DNA of 18,917 nt from JBBQAA01 sp038254195 (GCA_038254195.1 JBBSGJ010000024.1:1-18917), one strand, 5' to 3'. Shown: positions 7,702 to 14,705, numbered from the stretch's first letter. A program made the numbers and translations. Notes: generated by a model not told the origin, from the letters alone.

Positions 7702-9071
7702 GCCGAGAGCGGCACGAAGCCTCGTATGCGATGCTCGAAGGCGAGCTCGGCCTCGAAGTCGGCGTCGTCGCCGTGGCGGAACTCGACGCCACGCCGGGCG
7801 AGGACGTTGATGAACGTCTCGACGATCCACGGGTCGAAGTGGCTTCCGGCGCTGCGGCGCAGCTCCTCCGTCGCCTCCGAGGAGGTCATGGGCACACGGT
7901 AGGAGTCGCGGGCGGTCATCACGTCGTAGGCGTCGGTGACGGCGATCATGCGGGCGAACAGCGGGATCTCGTCGCTCTTCAGGCCCTGCGGATAGCCCGA
8001 GCCGTCGACCTTCTCGTGATGGCAGAGGACGATGTCGGCCACGGGCCCGTAGCCGTCCACGCGTCGCAGCACGCGCGCGCCCTCCTCGGGGTGACGGCGG
8101 ATGAGCGTCCAGTCGTCGCTGGTCAGCGGCCGCTGGGCGAGCAGGATCGCGTCGGGCAGCGCGAACTTGCCGATGTCGTGCAGCAGCGCCGCCGTGTGCA
8201 CGAGCTCCTGCTCCCGCGGCGAACGGTCCGCCGCCTGCGCGAGCTCCCGCGTGTACCGCGCGACCGCCGCCGAGTGCCGGGCGGTCATGGAGTCCCGCAA
8301 TCCGAGCGTCTGCACCATCGCCGCGAGCACACCCACCTGCAGCCCGGCGAGCTGCTTGGTGCGCTCCTCGAGCAGCTCAGCCCGACGCTGCGAGGTCAAC
8401 AGCTCCCGCAGCAGATACTGGAAGATGAGGATCACCACCGCCGCGAGCGCCAGGGCGGCGAGTCCCACGTGCGCATAGAGCCCAGCCACGCCGGCGGTCA
8501 GCAACGCCGTGACGAGTTCCCACGGCAGAACCGGGAGGTAGTCCTGACGGAAGCGCCGCACGAGGCTGATTCGGTCCGCCCAAGCCCAAGTGGAGGCGAC
8601 GAGCAGAAAATTGAGAACGTTGGTGATCAAGAAAACAGCGATGACGAGCAGGAGGAAGCTCGCGCTGGTCTTCGCGACATCGCCGTCTTGAAGTGCGACC
8701 CGCGCGCCCCATCCTCCGATGAGCGGGTAGACGAGCTGATTTGCCAGGGCGACCGGGGCGAAGTCGTTGAAGCCGCGTGTCCTCGCGAGAACCACGAGCG
8801 TGACCACGGTGCTGATCAGCGCGGCCGGTGCGGGGCCGAGCAGAACCATGCCAAGCACCAGAGCGAGGAATGAGCCCGTCAACCGCAGGCTCTTGGTCGC
8901 TACCTCGAGCAGATCGCAACCCAGGGCCAGCCCGAGCAACGTCAGCACCAGCCACCCGTCCCTCCAGTCCTCCGCCCGCGAGGACAGGGCCGTGAGTGCG
9001 AGCAGCGCAAGGAGCACTGCCGTTGCGAGCAACGGTGGACGACGTATCAAATCTCGCCCGGCCACGCGCAT
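7698..9071 (-). CDS. Membrane HD-GYP domain protein (probable c-di-GMP phosphodiesterase)
   Basis: 457 aa. Residues about 10-225 contain six to eight hydrophobic helices forming a membrane sensor domain (LLATAVLLALLALTAL to AVVILIFQYLL). A short coiled segment (RAELLEERTKQLAGLQ) leads to the HD-GYP domain, about 250-430: RDSMTARHSAAVARY, LLHDIGK (H298, D299), RRHPEEGARVL, HHEKVDGSGYPQGL (H351, H352, E353; GYP at 359-361) and MIAVTDAYDVMTA. All metal ligands and the GYP signature are present, so hydrolysis of c-di-GMP, or of a related cyclic dinucleotide, is expected. The ATG at 9071 follows a GAGGTGA Shine-Dalgarno (9084-9078) at good spacing. The gene ends in a GTGA overlap with the metallo-hydrolase. 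Upstream on the same strand lies an unusual 5' region holding repeated micro-ORFs, which could control its translation. Confidence 0.92.
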   Translation of the reverse strand: MRVAGRDLIRRPPLLATAVLLALLALTALSSRAEDWRDGWLVLTLLGLALGCDLLEVATKSLRLTGSFLALVLGMVLLGPAPAALISTVVTLVVLARTRGFNDFAPVALANQLVYPLIGGWGARVALQDGDVAKTSASFLLLVIAVFLITNVLNFLLVASTWAWADRISLVRRFRQDYLPVLPWELVTALLTAGVAGLYAHVGLAALALAAVVILIFQYLLRELLTSQRRAELLEERTKQLAGLQVGVLAAMVQTLGLRDSMTARHSAAVARYTRELAQAADRSPREQELVHTAALLHDIGKFALPDAILLAQRPLTSDDWTLIRRHPEEGARVLRRVDGYGPVADIVLCHHEKVDGSGYPQGLKSDEIPLFARMIAVTDAYDVMTARDSYRVPMTSSEATEELRRSAGSHFDPWIVETFINVLARRGVEFRHGDDADFEAELAFEHRIRGFVPLSA

Positions 9072-9200
9072 CCTCGATCACCTCATCGGTAGCCGCCCTC
9101 GCCCGCATTAGGGGAAGTCGCGACAAAGCGGCTGCATCTTTCCGCTCTTGGGCTCTCGCCGCAAGGGTTGGGCACCGACGGTCAAGGGTCGAGACGACTT

Positions 9201-9238
9201 GCTGCGCCTCTCAGGAGGTGGTGCACGAGGCGATCAGC
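9201..9238 (-). promoter_or_regulatory. Potential RNA hairpin over the MLLIASCTTS ORF
   Basis: On the minus strand GCTG (9238-9235) pairs with CAGC (9204-9201), and CGCCTC (9232-9227) with GAGGCG (9210-9205), leaving a two-base bulge and a 16-base loop. The stem covers most of the small ORF, with its TGA at the 3' side of the loop. No U tract follows, so this is not a standard terminator. A ribosome on the upstream ORFs would melt it, making it a candidate attenuation element for the HD-GYP gene. Confidence 0.35.
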
Positions 9239-9243
9239 AGCAT
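9211..9243 (-). CDS. 10-aa ORF MLLIASCTTS coupled to the last heptapeptide ORF
   Basis: The ATG at 9243 shares one base with the TGA of micro-ORF copy 3 (TGATG), an arrangement that allows a terminating ribosome to restart. The product would be ten residues, hydrophobic at the start, with a lone cysteine in a LIASC context that recalls a lipobox but is too short for a normal signal peptide. It has no separate Shine-Dalgarno other than the AAAGGAGG serving copy 3. It could be a leader peptide of the HD-GYP operon. With one copy there is no conservation to support coding, so confidence is low. Confidence 0.35.
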   Translation of the reverse strand: MLLIASCTTS

Positions 9244-9266
9244 CAGCGCGGGTTACGCCAAGTCAT
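9243..9266 (-). CDS. Micro-ORF copy 3: MTWRNPR-stop
   Basis: An ATG-to-TGA ORF of exactly 24 nt encoding MTWRNPR, preceded by AAAGGAGG (9278-9271) four bases from the ATG. Compared with copy 2 it differs at three bases: Thr ACC to ACT, Arg CGC to CGT and Pro CCC to CCG. All are third-position synonymous changes, and two introduce T-ending codons that are rare in this GC-rich DNA. Read in either plus-strand frame that crosses the repeat, the same changes would alter amino acids (for example Cys/Tyr and Arg/Lys). Its TGA overlaps the ATG of the next small ORF. No known family is recognised. Confidence 0.72.
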   Translation of the reverse strand: MTWRNPR

Positions 9267-9308
9267 GGTTCCTCCTTTCTGGATCATCGGGACAGGGACG
9301 TACGCGCG

Positions 9309-9332
9309 TCAGCGGGGGTTGCGCCAGGTCAT
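9309..9332 (-). CDS. Micro-ORF copy 2: MTWRNPR-stop
   Basis: A second 24-nt ORF with the same product MTWRNPR, its ATG exactly 66 nt upstream of copy 3 and 66 nt downstream of copy 1. The Shine-Dalgarno AAGGAG (9344-9339) stands six bases from the ATG. It differs from copy 1 only at the last codon (Arg CGC against CGG). The 42-nt gap to copy 3 shares ACGTCCC and TGTC blocks with the gap before copy 2 but is otherwise diverged, so the peptide and ribosome binding site are better kept than the spacer. Confidence 0.72.
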   Translation of the reverse strand: MTWRNPR

Positions 9333-9374
9333 GGACCGCTCCTTCCGTTTGTGCGATGACAGGGGACGTCGTGC

Positions 9375-9398
9375 TCACCGGGGGTTGCGCCAGGTCAT
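9375..9398 (-). CDS. Micro-ORF copy 1: MTWRNPR-stop
   Basis: The first of three 24-nt ORFs encoding MTWRNPR-stop on the minus strand. A strong Shine-Dalgarno, AGGAGGAG (9408-9401), lies two bases before the ATG, with a further AGGAG just upstream. Codons are ACC TGG CGC AAC CCC CGG. Each copy holds one Trp, two Arg and a Pro-Arg pair before the TGA. Such very short ORFs are seldom annotated, and I know of no described product with this sequence. Possible roles are a ribosome-stalling leader, a minigene that depletes a tRNA, or a bioactive peptide. Confidence 0.72.
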   Translation of the reverse strand: MTWRNPR

Positions 9399-9708
9399 GG
9401 CTCCTCCTCTCCTGGAGACGCCCGGCAGCAACCCTGGCCAGCAGGGCGGGCGCGGCCGCGTGGTCTCCTTTGGTGGTTATCGGGTGGGCGGGGACAGACC
9501 GCATCACTCCGACGAGCCTCTACTGGTCTGACTTCCGTACTGGACGGACGTACGACTAAAGACTCGGTGCGCCTGCGCCGATACCCGAAGGTTCGACACC
9601 AGCAGCTTGCCGCCTCCCCGCTCATAACGCAAGCTGGAAACCAGATGTTCACGTTGATCGCGACGCGGCCGCCTCCCCACCCGCTCCTGAAGGCGGTCAG
9701 ATCGTGGC

Positions 9709-10522
9709 ATGACCACGACGACCACCGCACCGCGGGCCGCCGCTCCCTCCCGGGGCCGCAGGATGCTGAAACAAGGTCCCGGAGATCACCCTCTACTTCT
9801 GGATCATCAAGGTCCTCTGCACGACCGTGGGCGAGACCGCGGCGGACAACCTGAACACCACCCTGAAGCTCGGGTTGACCGGCACGACCTACGTGATGGG
9901 CGCCCTGCTGCTCATCACGCTGGTCTTCCAGTTCCGGTCTCGGAAGTACGTGCCCGGGACCTACTGGCTCGCCGTCGTCCTCCTCAGCGTGGTCGGCACG
10001 CTGATCACCGACAACCTGACCGACAACTTCGGCGTCAGCCTGGTCACGACCACGATCGTCTTCTCGATCACGCTCGCGGTGGTGTTCGCCGGGTGGTACG
10101 CGAGCGAGAAGACCCTGTCCATCCATACGATCTTCACAACCCGGCGCGAGGCGTTCTACTGGCTGGCGATCCTGTTCACCTTCGCCCTGGGCACCGCCGC
10201 CGGTGACCTCGCGGCCGAGCGCCTCAACCTGGGGTACCCGTTGTCGACCGCCGTCTTCGGCGGGCTCATCGCCGCGGTCGCCGTCGCGCACTTCCGCTTC
10301 GGGCTCAACGCGGTCCTGTCCTTCTGGATCGCCTACATCCTGACCCGGCCGCTCGGCGCCTCCATCGGTGACCTTCTCTCCCAGGCCCGCGCCGACGGCG
10401 GACTCGGACTCGGGACCACGGTGACGAGCGTGATCTTCCTCAGCGCGATCCTGGCGGTCGTCAGCTTCCTGACGGTCACCAGGAAGGACGCCACGCCACC
10501 TGCCGAGATGGCGCCCGCCTGA
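9709..10522 (+). CDS. COG4705-type multi-pass membrane protein (apparent frameshift near 9770)
   Basis: Expected product about 270 aa with roughly seven to eight membrane helices. The family core VPEITLYFWIIKVLCTTVGETAADNLN is intact but lies one frame away from the available start: ATG 9709 reads MTTTTTAPRAAAPSRGRRMLKQ, and removing one A from the AAA at 9769-9771 gives RRMLNKVPEITLYFW, the normal opening. Without this change the first usable start is GTG 9827, which removes the first helix. Later segments show family-type internal repetition: LTDNFGVSLVTTTIVFSITL, REAFYWLAILFTFALGTAAGDLAAE, LNAVLSFWIAYILTRPLGASIGDLLSQA. The function of the family is not established to my knowledge. It precedes an OmpR-type two-component pair by 44 bp on the same strand and may be co-transcribed with it. 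It could be a sensor partner or a target of that system (inference). Confidence 0.82.
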
Positions 10523-10566
10523 GCCCGGCCGGAGGCGAGAGGGTCGCCCCGCGCGATGATGAGCGC

Positions 10567-11232
10567 GTGACCGAGCACCACCTCCTCGTCGTCGAAGACG
10601 ACCCCGAGCTGCGCCGGCTGCTCGTGCGCGGCCTCTCGGAAGAGGGCTTCCGGGTCACCGCCGTGGGCGACGGCGCCGGCGCGCTCGCCCGGACGGACGA
10701 GACGGTGGACGGGCTGGTGGTCGACGTCGGCCTGCCCGACGCCGATGGGCGGGACGTCTGCCACGCCCTGCGTGCCCGCGGCTGGACGACCCCCGTGCTC
10801 TTCCTCACCGCCCGCGACGCGGTCACCGACCGGCTCTCGGGCTTCGGGGCCGGCGGCGACGACTACCTCGTCAAGCCCTTCTCCTTCGACGAGCTCGTGG
10901 CCCGCCTGCGCGCGCTCCTGCGCCGCGCGGGCGCCGATCCCGGCGTCGAGGTCGACGGCCTGCGCCTCGACCCCCTGACCCACGCCGTCGCCGCCGACGG
11001 GCGCAGGGTGTCCCTCACCCCCACCGAGTTCCGCGTGCTCGCGACGCTCGCGGCGCGCCCGGGCGCCATCGTGCGCCGCCGCGAGCTCGTCCGCGCCGCC
11101 TGGCCCGAGGGGGCGATCGTGCACGACAACACGCTCGACCAGTACGTGGCCCGGCTGCGGCGCAAGCTACGGGAGGTGACCGAGGAGCCGGGGATCACCA
11201 CGGCCCACGGGGTCGGTTACCGGCTCGGATGA
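10567..11232 (+). CDS. OmpR/PhoB-family response regulator
   Basis: 221 aa, GTG start. The receiver domain (about 5-118) has the acidic pair D11/D12, the phospho-acceptor D53 in VVDVGLPDADG, T81 in LFLTARD and K103 in LVKPFSF. The C-terminal winged helix (about 130-221) has VSLTPTEFRVLATLAARPG, RRELVRAAWP, NTLDQYVARLRRKL and the closing GVGYRLG hairpin. It would bind DNA as a dimer after phosphorylation by the next gene product, whose ATG overlaps this stop (ATGA, 11229-11232). No Shine-Dalgarno is clear. I could not find a matching direct-repeat operator in the 44 bp upstream. The stimulus is unknown. Confidence 0.95.
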   Translation: MTEHHLLVVEDDPELRRLLVRGLSEEGFRVTAVGDGAGALARTDETVDGLVVDVGLPDADGRDVCHALRARGWTTPVLFLTARDAVTDRLSGFGAGGDDYLVKPFSFDELVARLRALLRRAGADPGVEVDGLRLDPLTHAVAADGRRVSLTPTEFRVLATLAARPGAIVRRRELVRAAWPEGAIVHDNTLDQYVARLRRKLREVTEEPGITTAHGVGYRLG

Positions 11233-12569
11233 GCCACTTCCGGACGCTCCGTGGCCGGCTCACGGCGCTGGCCCTCGTCGGAGCCTTCCTCTCCGTCGCC
11301 GGCCTCACCTCCGCGTTCAACCTCCTGCTCCGCGACTCCCTGCGCGCGGATGCGGACGGCCGGCTGCGGGCCGAGGCGGCGGCCGCCAGCACCACGGTGA
11401 GCGCCGAGCGCGGGCGGCTGCGGGTGCGGGAGAGCACCAACGACAACGCAGTGGACCGGCAGGTCTGGGTCTTCGCCGGCCGGCGTGTCGTGGAGCGCCC
11501 GCCCGCGGCTCCCGCTCTCCAGCGCGCGGCGGCGGCGCTGTCCGGAGCCCCGGCCGTCTTCGCGGAGGTCGCCGGGAGCGACGTCCGCCTCTACGCCCAT
11601 GCCCTCGTCGAGGACGGCCGCCGGGTGGGGACGGTCGTGGCCGGCCAGTCGCTCACCGCCTACGACCGCACGACCGACCTCGCCCTGATCGGCTCCCTGG
11701 CCCTCGCCGGGCTCCTGCTCGCCGCCGTGGGCGTGCTCACCTGGATCACCATCGGGCGGGCCCTCGCCCCCGTGCGCGCGATGACCCGTTCGGCCGCCGA
11801 CTGGAGCGAGCACCACTCCGACCGCCGCTTCGGCACCACGCGCCGGGAGGACGAGCTCGGAGAGCTCGCGCACACCTTCGACGCCCTGCTCGACCGCGTC
11901 GCGGCGAGCCTGCGTCACGAGCAGCGGCTCTCCGCCGAGCTCTCCCACGAGCTGCGCACGCCCCTCTCCCGGATCAGCGCCGAGATCGAGCTGCTCGAGC
12001 GCCGCGAGCGCGACCCGGAGGAGCGCCGCGCCGCCCACGCGTCGATCGCCATCAGCGCGCGGCAGATGAACGAGATCCTCGAGACCCTCATGGCCGCCGC
12101 CCGGGCCGACGCGGACCTGGATCCGGGTCGCTCCGAGCTCGGCGACACGCTTGCCCGGCTACGCGCCGGGTGGGCCCCGGCGCTCGCGGAGCGGCAGATC
12201 GCCCTCGCGCTCGCTCCCCTCGACGCGCCGCTGTACGCGGGCGCCGACCCGGAAGTGGTCGAGCGCATCGTCGCCCCGCTGCTCGACAATGCCCAGCGCT
12301 ACGCCCGCTCGCGTGTCGACCTCGCCGCCCGCCCCGCGCACGGTCGCGTCGAGATCACCGTGACCGACGACGGACCGGGGGTGGCCCCGGGCGCGGAGGG
12401 CGCGGTCTTCGAGCCGGGCCGGCGGGGCGAGGAGGAGAACGGCCACCGCGGCGCCGGGCTCGGCCTCGCGCTCGCCCGCCGACTCGCCCGCGCCGCCGGC
12501 GGCGACGTGACCCTCGGCCGGCGGGCGGGGACGAGCGGGGCCGAGTTCCGCGTCGAGCTGCCGGGCTGA
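11229..12569 (+). CDS. Membrane sensor histidine kinase
   Basis: 446 aa. One N-terminal membrane helix (about 11-32), an extracytoplasmic loop of about 115 residues (35-150, Arg/Ala-rich with no recognised domain), a second helix (about 151-174), HAMP (about 175-228), and the dimerisation helix with phospho-acceptor H240 in SAELSHELRTPLSRI. The ATP-binding domain has the N box LLDNAQRYA, the G1 box TDDGPGVAPG and the G2 box GAGLGLALARRLA. All catalytic motifs are intact, so it is a working kinase by sequence. It overlaps the response regulator by four bases, giving fixed translation ratios. It converges with the propeller lipoprotein gene; four bases separate the two stop codons. Confidence 0.94.
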   Translation: MSHFRTLRGRLTALALVGAFLSVAGLTSAFNLLLRDSLRADADGRLRAEAAAASTTVSAERGRLRVRESTNDNAVDRQVWVFAGRRVVERPPAAPALQRAAAALSGAPAVFAEVAGSDVRLYAHALVEDGRRVGTVVAGQSLTAYDRTTDLALIGSLALAGLLLAAVGVLTWITIGRALAPVRAMTRSAADWSEHHSDRRFGTTRREDELGELAHTFDALLDRVAASLRHEQRLSAELSHELRTPLSRISAEIELLERRERDPEERRAAHASIAISARQMNEILETLMAAARADADLDPGRSELGDTLARLRAGWAPALAERQIALALAPLDAPLYAGADPEVVERIVAPLLDNAQRYARSRVDLAARPAHGRVEITVTDDGPGVAPGAEGAVFEPGRRGEEENGHRGAGLGLALARRLARAAGGDVTLGRRAGTSGAEFRVELPG

Positions 12570-12578
12570 CGCGTCAGC
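12565..12578. repeat. 14-bp perfect palindrome holding both convergent stop codons
   Basis: GCTGACGCGTCAGC contains the TGA of the kinase gene (12567-12569) and, on the other strand, the TGA of the propeller gene (12576-12574). It has no loop or T tract, so a terminator role is weakly supported. Confidence 0.4.
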
Positions 12579-13710
12579 GCATGATGCCGGTGTGCCCGAT
12601 GGAGTACCGCCCCGGCTGGGGCCAGACGGACATTCCGTGCGGACCCTGGCCCACGGGTATGCGGTGCAGGAGCTTGCCCGTGCGGGTGGAGATCGCGTAC
12701 ACCTCGGCGTTGTAGCGGCCCGAGAGCCAGAGCACCTTGCCGTCCGCCGAGACCCCGCCCATGTCGGGCGAGCCCCCGCCGGGGATGTGCCACGTCCCGA
12801 CCGGCCGGCGCGTGCGGAAGGAGATGCGCGTGATGCTTCCCTCGCGGCGGTTGGAGACATAGAGCAGGCGCGAGTCCCGAGAGGGGTAGAGGCCGTGGGC
12901 GCCCAGGCCGGTGGGTTGGAAGCGGATCCGGCGCCAGGAGGCCGCATCGATGAGCCACACTCCGCCCGACCCCTGGTCGGCGACGTAGAACGTGCGGCCG
13001 TCGGGCGAGATCTTCACGTCCTGAGGCTCCGCGCCGGGGGGCAGCGCGATCGTGCGGACGGCGCGCTCCTGCGCGAGATCGACGACGACCATGCGCCCGG
13101 CGAACTCGCAGGAGGCGAGGGCGAAGCGCCCGTCGGCGGTGTAGTCCATGTGGTCGATGCCCGCGCACTGCGGAAGCGAGAGCGCGTGGCGCAGGCGCAT
13201 CGTGTGCGGGTCGCGGAAGTCGAGCTCGTGGCGGGCCTCGGCGACGACGATCGCCCGCCGGCCGTCGGCGGTGAAGTACAGGTTGTAGGGGTCGAGGACC
13301 GGCACGTCGCGCCCGCGGCGGCCGGTGCGCGGGTCGATGGGAGTGAGCGAGTTGCCGAGGTCGTTGGTGACCCAGAGCGTCTTGAGATCCCAGGAGGGGG
13401 TGACGTGCTGCGGCAGGGTTCCAACCGCGAAGTGTCCGACGATGCGCCCCGAGCCCTGGTCGATCACGTCGACCGTGTTCGACTGCGAGTTCGGGACGTA
13501 CACGCGTGGCAGGGCGCCGCGCGCCGCCGGGGCGAGCAGGCCGGGACGGTCCGCGGCGTACACGTCGACGCGGGCGCTCGACGGCACGGGCTTCCCGGCG
13601 TGCAGGCGGGGATGGGTGGCGACCGCGCGGGGCCCGTCACCGCCAGCGCCCCCGCCGCACCCGGCGACAAGCACCAGGACCGGTGCGAGCATCATCCGGC
13701 GAAGCCTCAT
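12574..13710 (-). CDS. YncE-like beta-propeller lipoprotein (YVTN-type repeats)
   Basis: 378 aa, ATG 13710. The signal peptide MRLRRMMLAPVLVLVAGC ends in a lipobox (VAGC), so C18 should be lipidated and the protein anchored outside the membrane. The rest is about seven propeller blades of the YVTN/YncE kind: PRVYVPNSQSNTVDVIDQGSGRIVGHFAVG, TLWVTNDLGNSLTPIDPRTG, FALASCEFAGRMVVVDL, ISPDGRTFYVADQGSGGVWLID, LLYVSNRREGSITRIS and VLWLSGRYNAEVYAISTRTGKLLHRIPVG. This fold serves for binding or as a dehydrogenase scaffold; no catalytic residues are evident, and an interaction role is more likely. It overlaps the kelch-like gene by four bases (ATGA) and is third in the operon behind DedA. Confidence 0.9.
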   Translation of the reverse strand: MRLRRMMLAPVLVLVAGCGGGAGGDGPRAVATHPRLHAGKPVPSSARVDVYAADRPGLLAPAARGALPRVYVPNSQSNTVDVIDQGSGRIVGHFAVGTLPQHVTPSWDLKTLWVTNDLGNSLTPIDPRTGRRGRDVPVLDPYNLYFTADGRRAIVVAEARHELDFRDPHTMRLRHALSLPQCAGIDHMDYTADGRFALASCEFAGRMVVVDLAQERAVRTIALPPGAEPQDVKISPDGRTFYVADQGSGGVWLIDAASWRRIRFQPTGLGAHGLYPSRDSRLLYVSNRREGSITRISFRTRRPVGTWHIPGGGSPDMGGVSADGKVLWLSGRYNAEVYAISTRTGKLLHRIPVGQGPHGMSVWPQPGRYSIGHTGIMR

Positions 13711-14705
13711 CGCGACCGCAGCTCGAGCAGCTCGTCGTGAACCGTTCCCGCAGCGTCCCGCCCGCCCACGACGCGCACCACGCCTTCCGCTCCGCCGGCG
13801 GCGAGGTCCGAGAGGGCGGTGGGCAGGCGGCCGGCGAGGCGGACCCGTCCCGTCCGCGGGTCGACCGCCCAGATCTCCGCGCGCTGCGAGCCTGCCGCCG
13901 CCCCGCGGCCCCCGATCACGAGGAACGTCCCGTCGAACGCCGCTCCCGCCGCGTGGGCCAGCGCCACGGGCAGGCGCCCGATCACGCGCGCGCGGTGGGT
14001 CGCCGGGTCGACGCTGACGACCTCCCGCCGGGCGATCGTGCCGTCGGTCCCCCCCGCCACGAGCACGCGCCCGCCCAGCGCCGCGACCGCGGCGTAGCGG
14101 ACCGGGTGCGGCAGCGCGGCCACGTCGCGGACGGGCGCGCCGGGACGGAAGGCCAGCACGGAGCGCAGGGGCACCGTCCCGGTGTAGCCGCCGACGACGT
14201 ACGCGGTGGCGCCGATGCTCGCCGCCGCGGAGTCCGAGAGCGGGGCGGGCAGATGACCGACCACGTGAGCCCGACCGCTCGGGTCGACCGCGGTGATGGT
14301 GTCGAGCTCACCGTGCGCGGTGCCGCCGCCGAAGACGTAGACCCGACTGCCGACGGCGGCAGCCCCGACGTCGTGCACGGGCTCGGGCAGAGTGCCGACG
14401 GGCCGCGGCGGCCCTGGCGCGACGCGCACGATCCGCCCCACGGACGCGTCGGCGGCATCCAGCCCCCCGAGGGCGAGAAGGCGGCCGTCCACCAGCGCCA
14501 GGCCCGGGAGCTGGAGGGCGGCGGGGAGCTTCCGCGTCGCGACGACGCGCAACGTCACGGGCGGGGCGACGGCGGCAGCGGGAGCTCTTCTCACCGTCTT
14601 GCCCGGTGGCGTCGGCCGGGAGGACACACGCGATCCGCCGCTCCCACCCCCACAGCCTACGAGCACCAGGAGGGCGCCGAGGACGGCGGCACCGCGAGCT
14701 CTCAC
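13707..14705 (-). CDS. Kelch-like beta-propeller lipoprotein
   Basis: 332 aa, with the start set at GTG 14705 because it overlaps the DedA stop (GTGA) and opens a lipoprotein signal, VRARGAAVLGALLVLVGC, with lipobox LVGC and C18. The longer ORF upstream is DedA antiframe sequence. Mature residues show about six kelch-type blades with a di-glycine and spaced aromatic or Val pattern: LVDGRLLALGGLDAADA, VGSRVYVFGGGTAHGELDTITAVDP, IGATAYVVGGYTGTVPLRSVLAF, LGGRVLVAGGTDGTIARREVVSVDP, FDGTFLVIGGRGAA and GVVRVVGGRDAAGTVHDEL. No enzyme motif is visible. It is the second member of a DedA, kelch, YncE-propeller operon; two different exported propellers in tandem suggest a surface or envelope binding complex (inference). 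Confidence 0.88.
   Translation of the reverse strand: MRARGAAVLGALLVLVGCGGGSGGSRVSSRPTPPGKTVRRAPAAAVAPPVTLRVVATRKLPAALQLPGLALVDGRLLALGGLDAADASVGRIVRVAPGPPRPVGTLPEPVHDVGAAAVGSRVYVFGGGTAHGELDTITAVDPSGRAHVVGHLPAPLSDSAAASIGATAYVVGGYTGTVPLRSVLAFRPGAPVRDVAALPHPVRYAAVAALGGRVLVAGGTDGTIARREVVSVDPATHRARVIGRLPVALAHAAGAAFDGTFLVIGGRGAAAGSQRAEIWAVDPRTGRVRLAGRLPTALSDLAAGGAEGVVRVVGGRDAAGTVHDELLELRSR

Larger units (their letters stand above)
9243..9408 (-). repeat. Tandem array of three 66-nt units (ribosome binding site plus heptapeptide ORF)
   Basis: Start codons are at 9398, 9332 and 9266, an exact 66-nt period. Each unit has a purine-rich ribosome binding site, a 24-nt ORF that is almost invariant, and a 42-nt linker that is only partly alike. 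One period further upstream (ATG expected at 9464) an AAAGGAG at 9471-9465 is in nearly the right place but no ORF follows, which may be a decayed unit. Position 9200, one period downstream, shows nothing similar. Confidence 0.8.
9072..9708. other. 637-base region without conventional genes, holding the micro-ORF array
   Basis: The stretch between the HD-GYP gene (-) and the COG4705 gene (+) looks less GC-rich than its neighbours. The 9211-9408 part holds three MTWRNPR micro-ORFs, one further small ORF and a hairpin, all on the minus strand. In 9409-9708 I find a stray Shine-Dalgarno (9471-9465, minus) but no convincing promoter, RNA gene or protein. In 9072-9200 only the HD-GYP ribosome binding site is recognised. 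A plus-strand ORF across 8996-9559 is a shadow of the repeats. Confidence 0.6.

Noticed and set aside
7677..8873. 398-aa plus-strand ORF opposite the HD-GYP gene
   Set aside because: No family motifs and Arg/Glu-rich composition; the minus strand carries the intact HD-GYP signature.
9072..9242. c-di-GMP riboswitch before the HD-GYP gene
   Set aside because: The conserved GEMM core blocks are not visible; only a simple hairpin at 9201-9238 is present.
9277..9288. 12-base match TTCTGGATCATC with 9797-9808
   Set aside because: The second copy encodes F-W-I-I of the COG4705 protein; no further similarity surrounds either copy, so chance is likely.
8996..9559. Plus-strand ORF of 187 aa with a repeated GGCARSW motif
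   Set aside because: It is the reverse shadow of the MTWRNPR repeats. Copy differences change residues in this frame but are silent in the minus-strand micro-ORFs, and it also overlaps the HD-GYP start.
9590..9600. GGTTCGACACC, resembling a tRNA T-loop
   Set aside because: Flanking bases cannot form the T stem or acceptor stem on either strand.
12592..13740. 382-aa plus-strand ORF opposite the propeller gene
   Set aside because: Shadow frame; the minus strand has the lipobox and regular propeller repeats.
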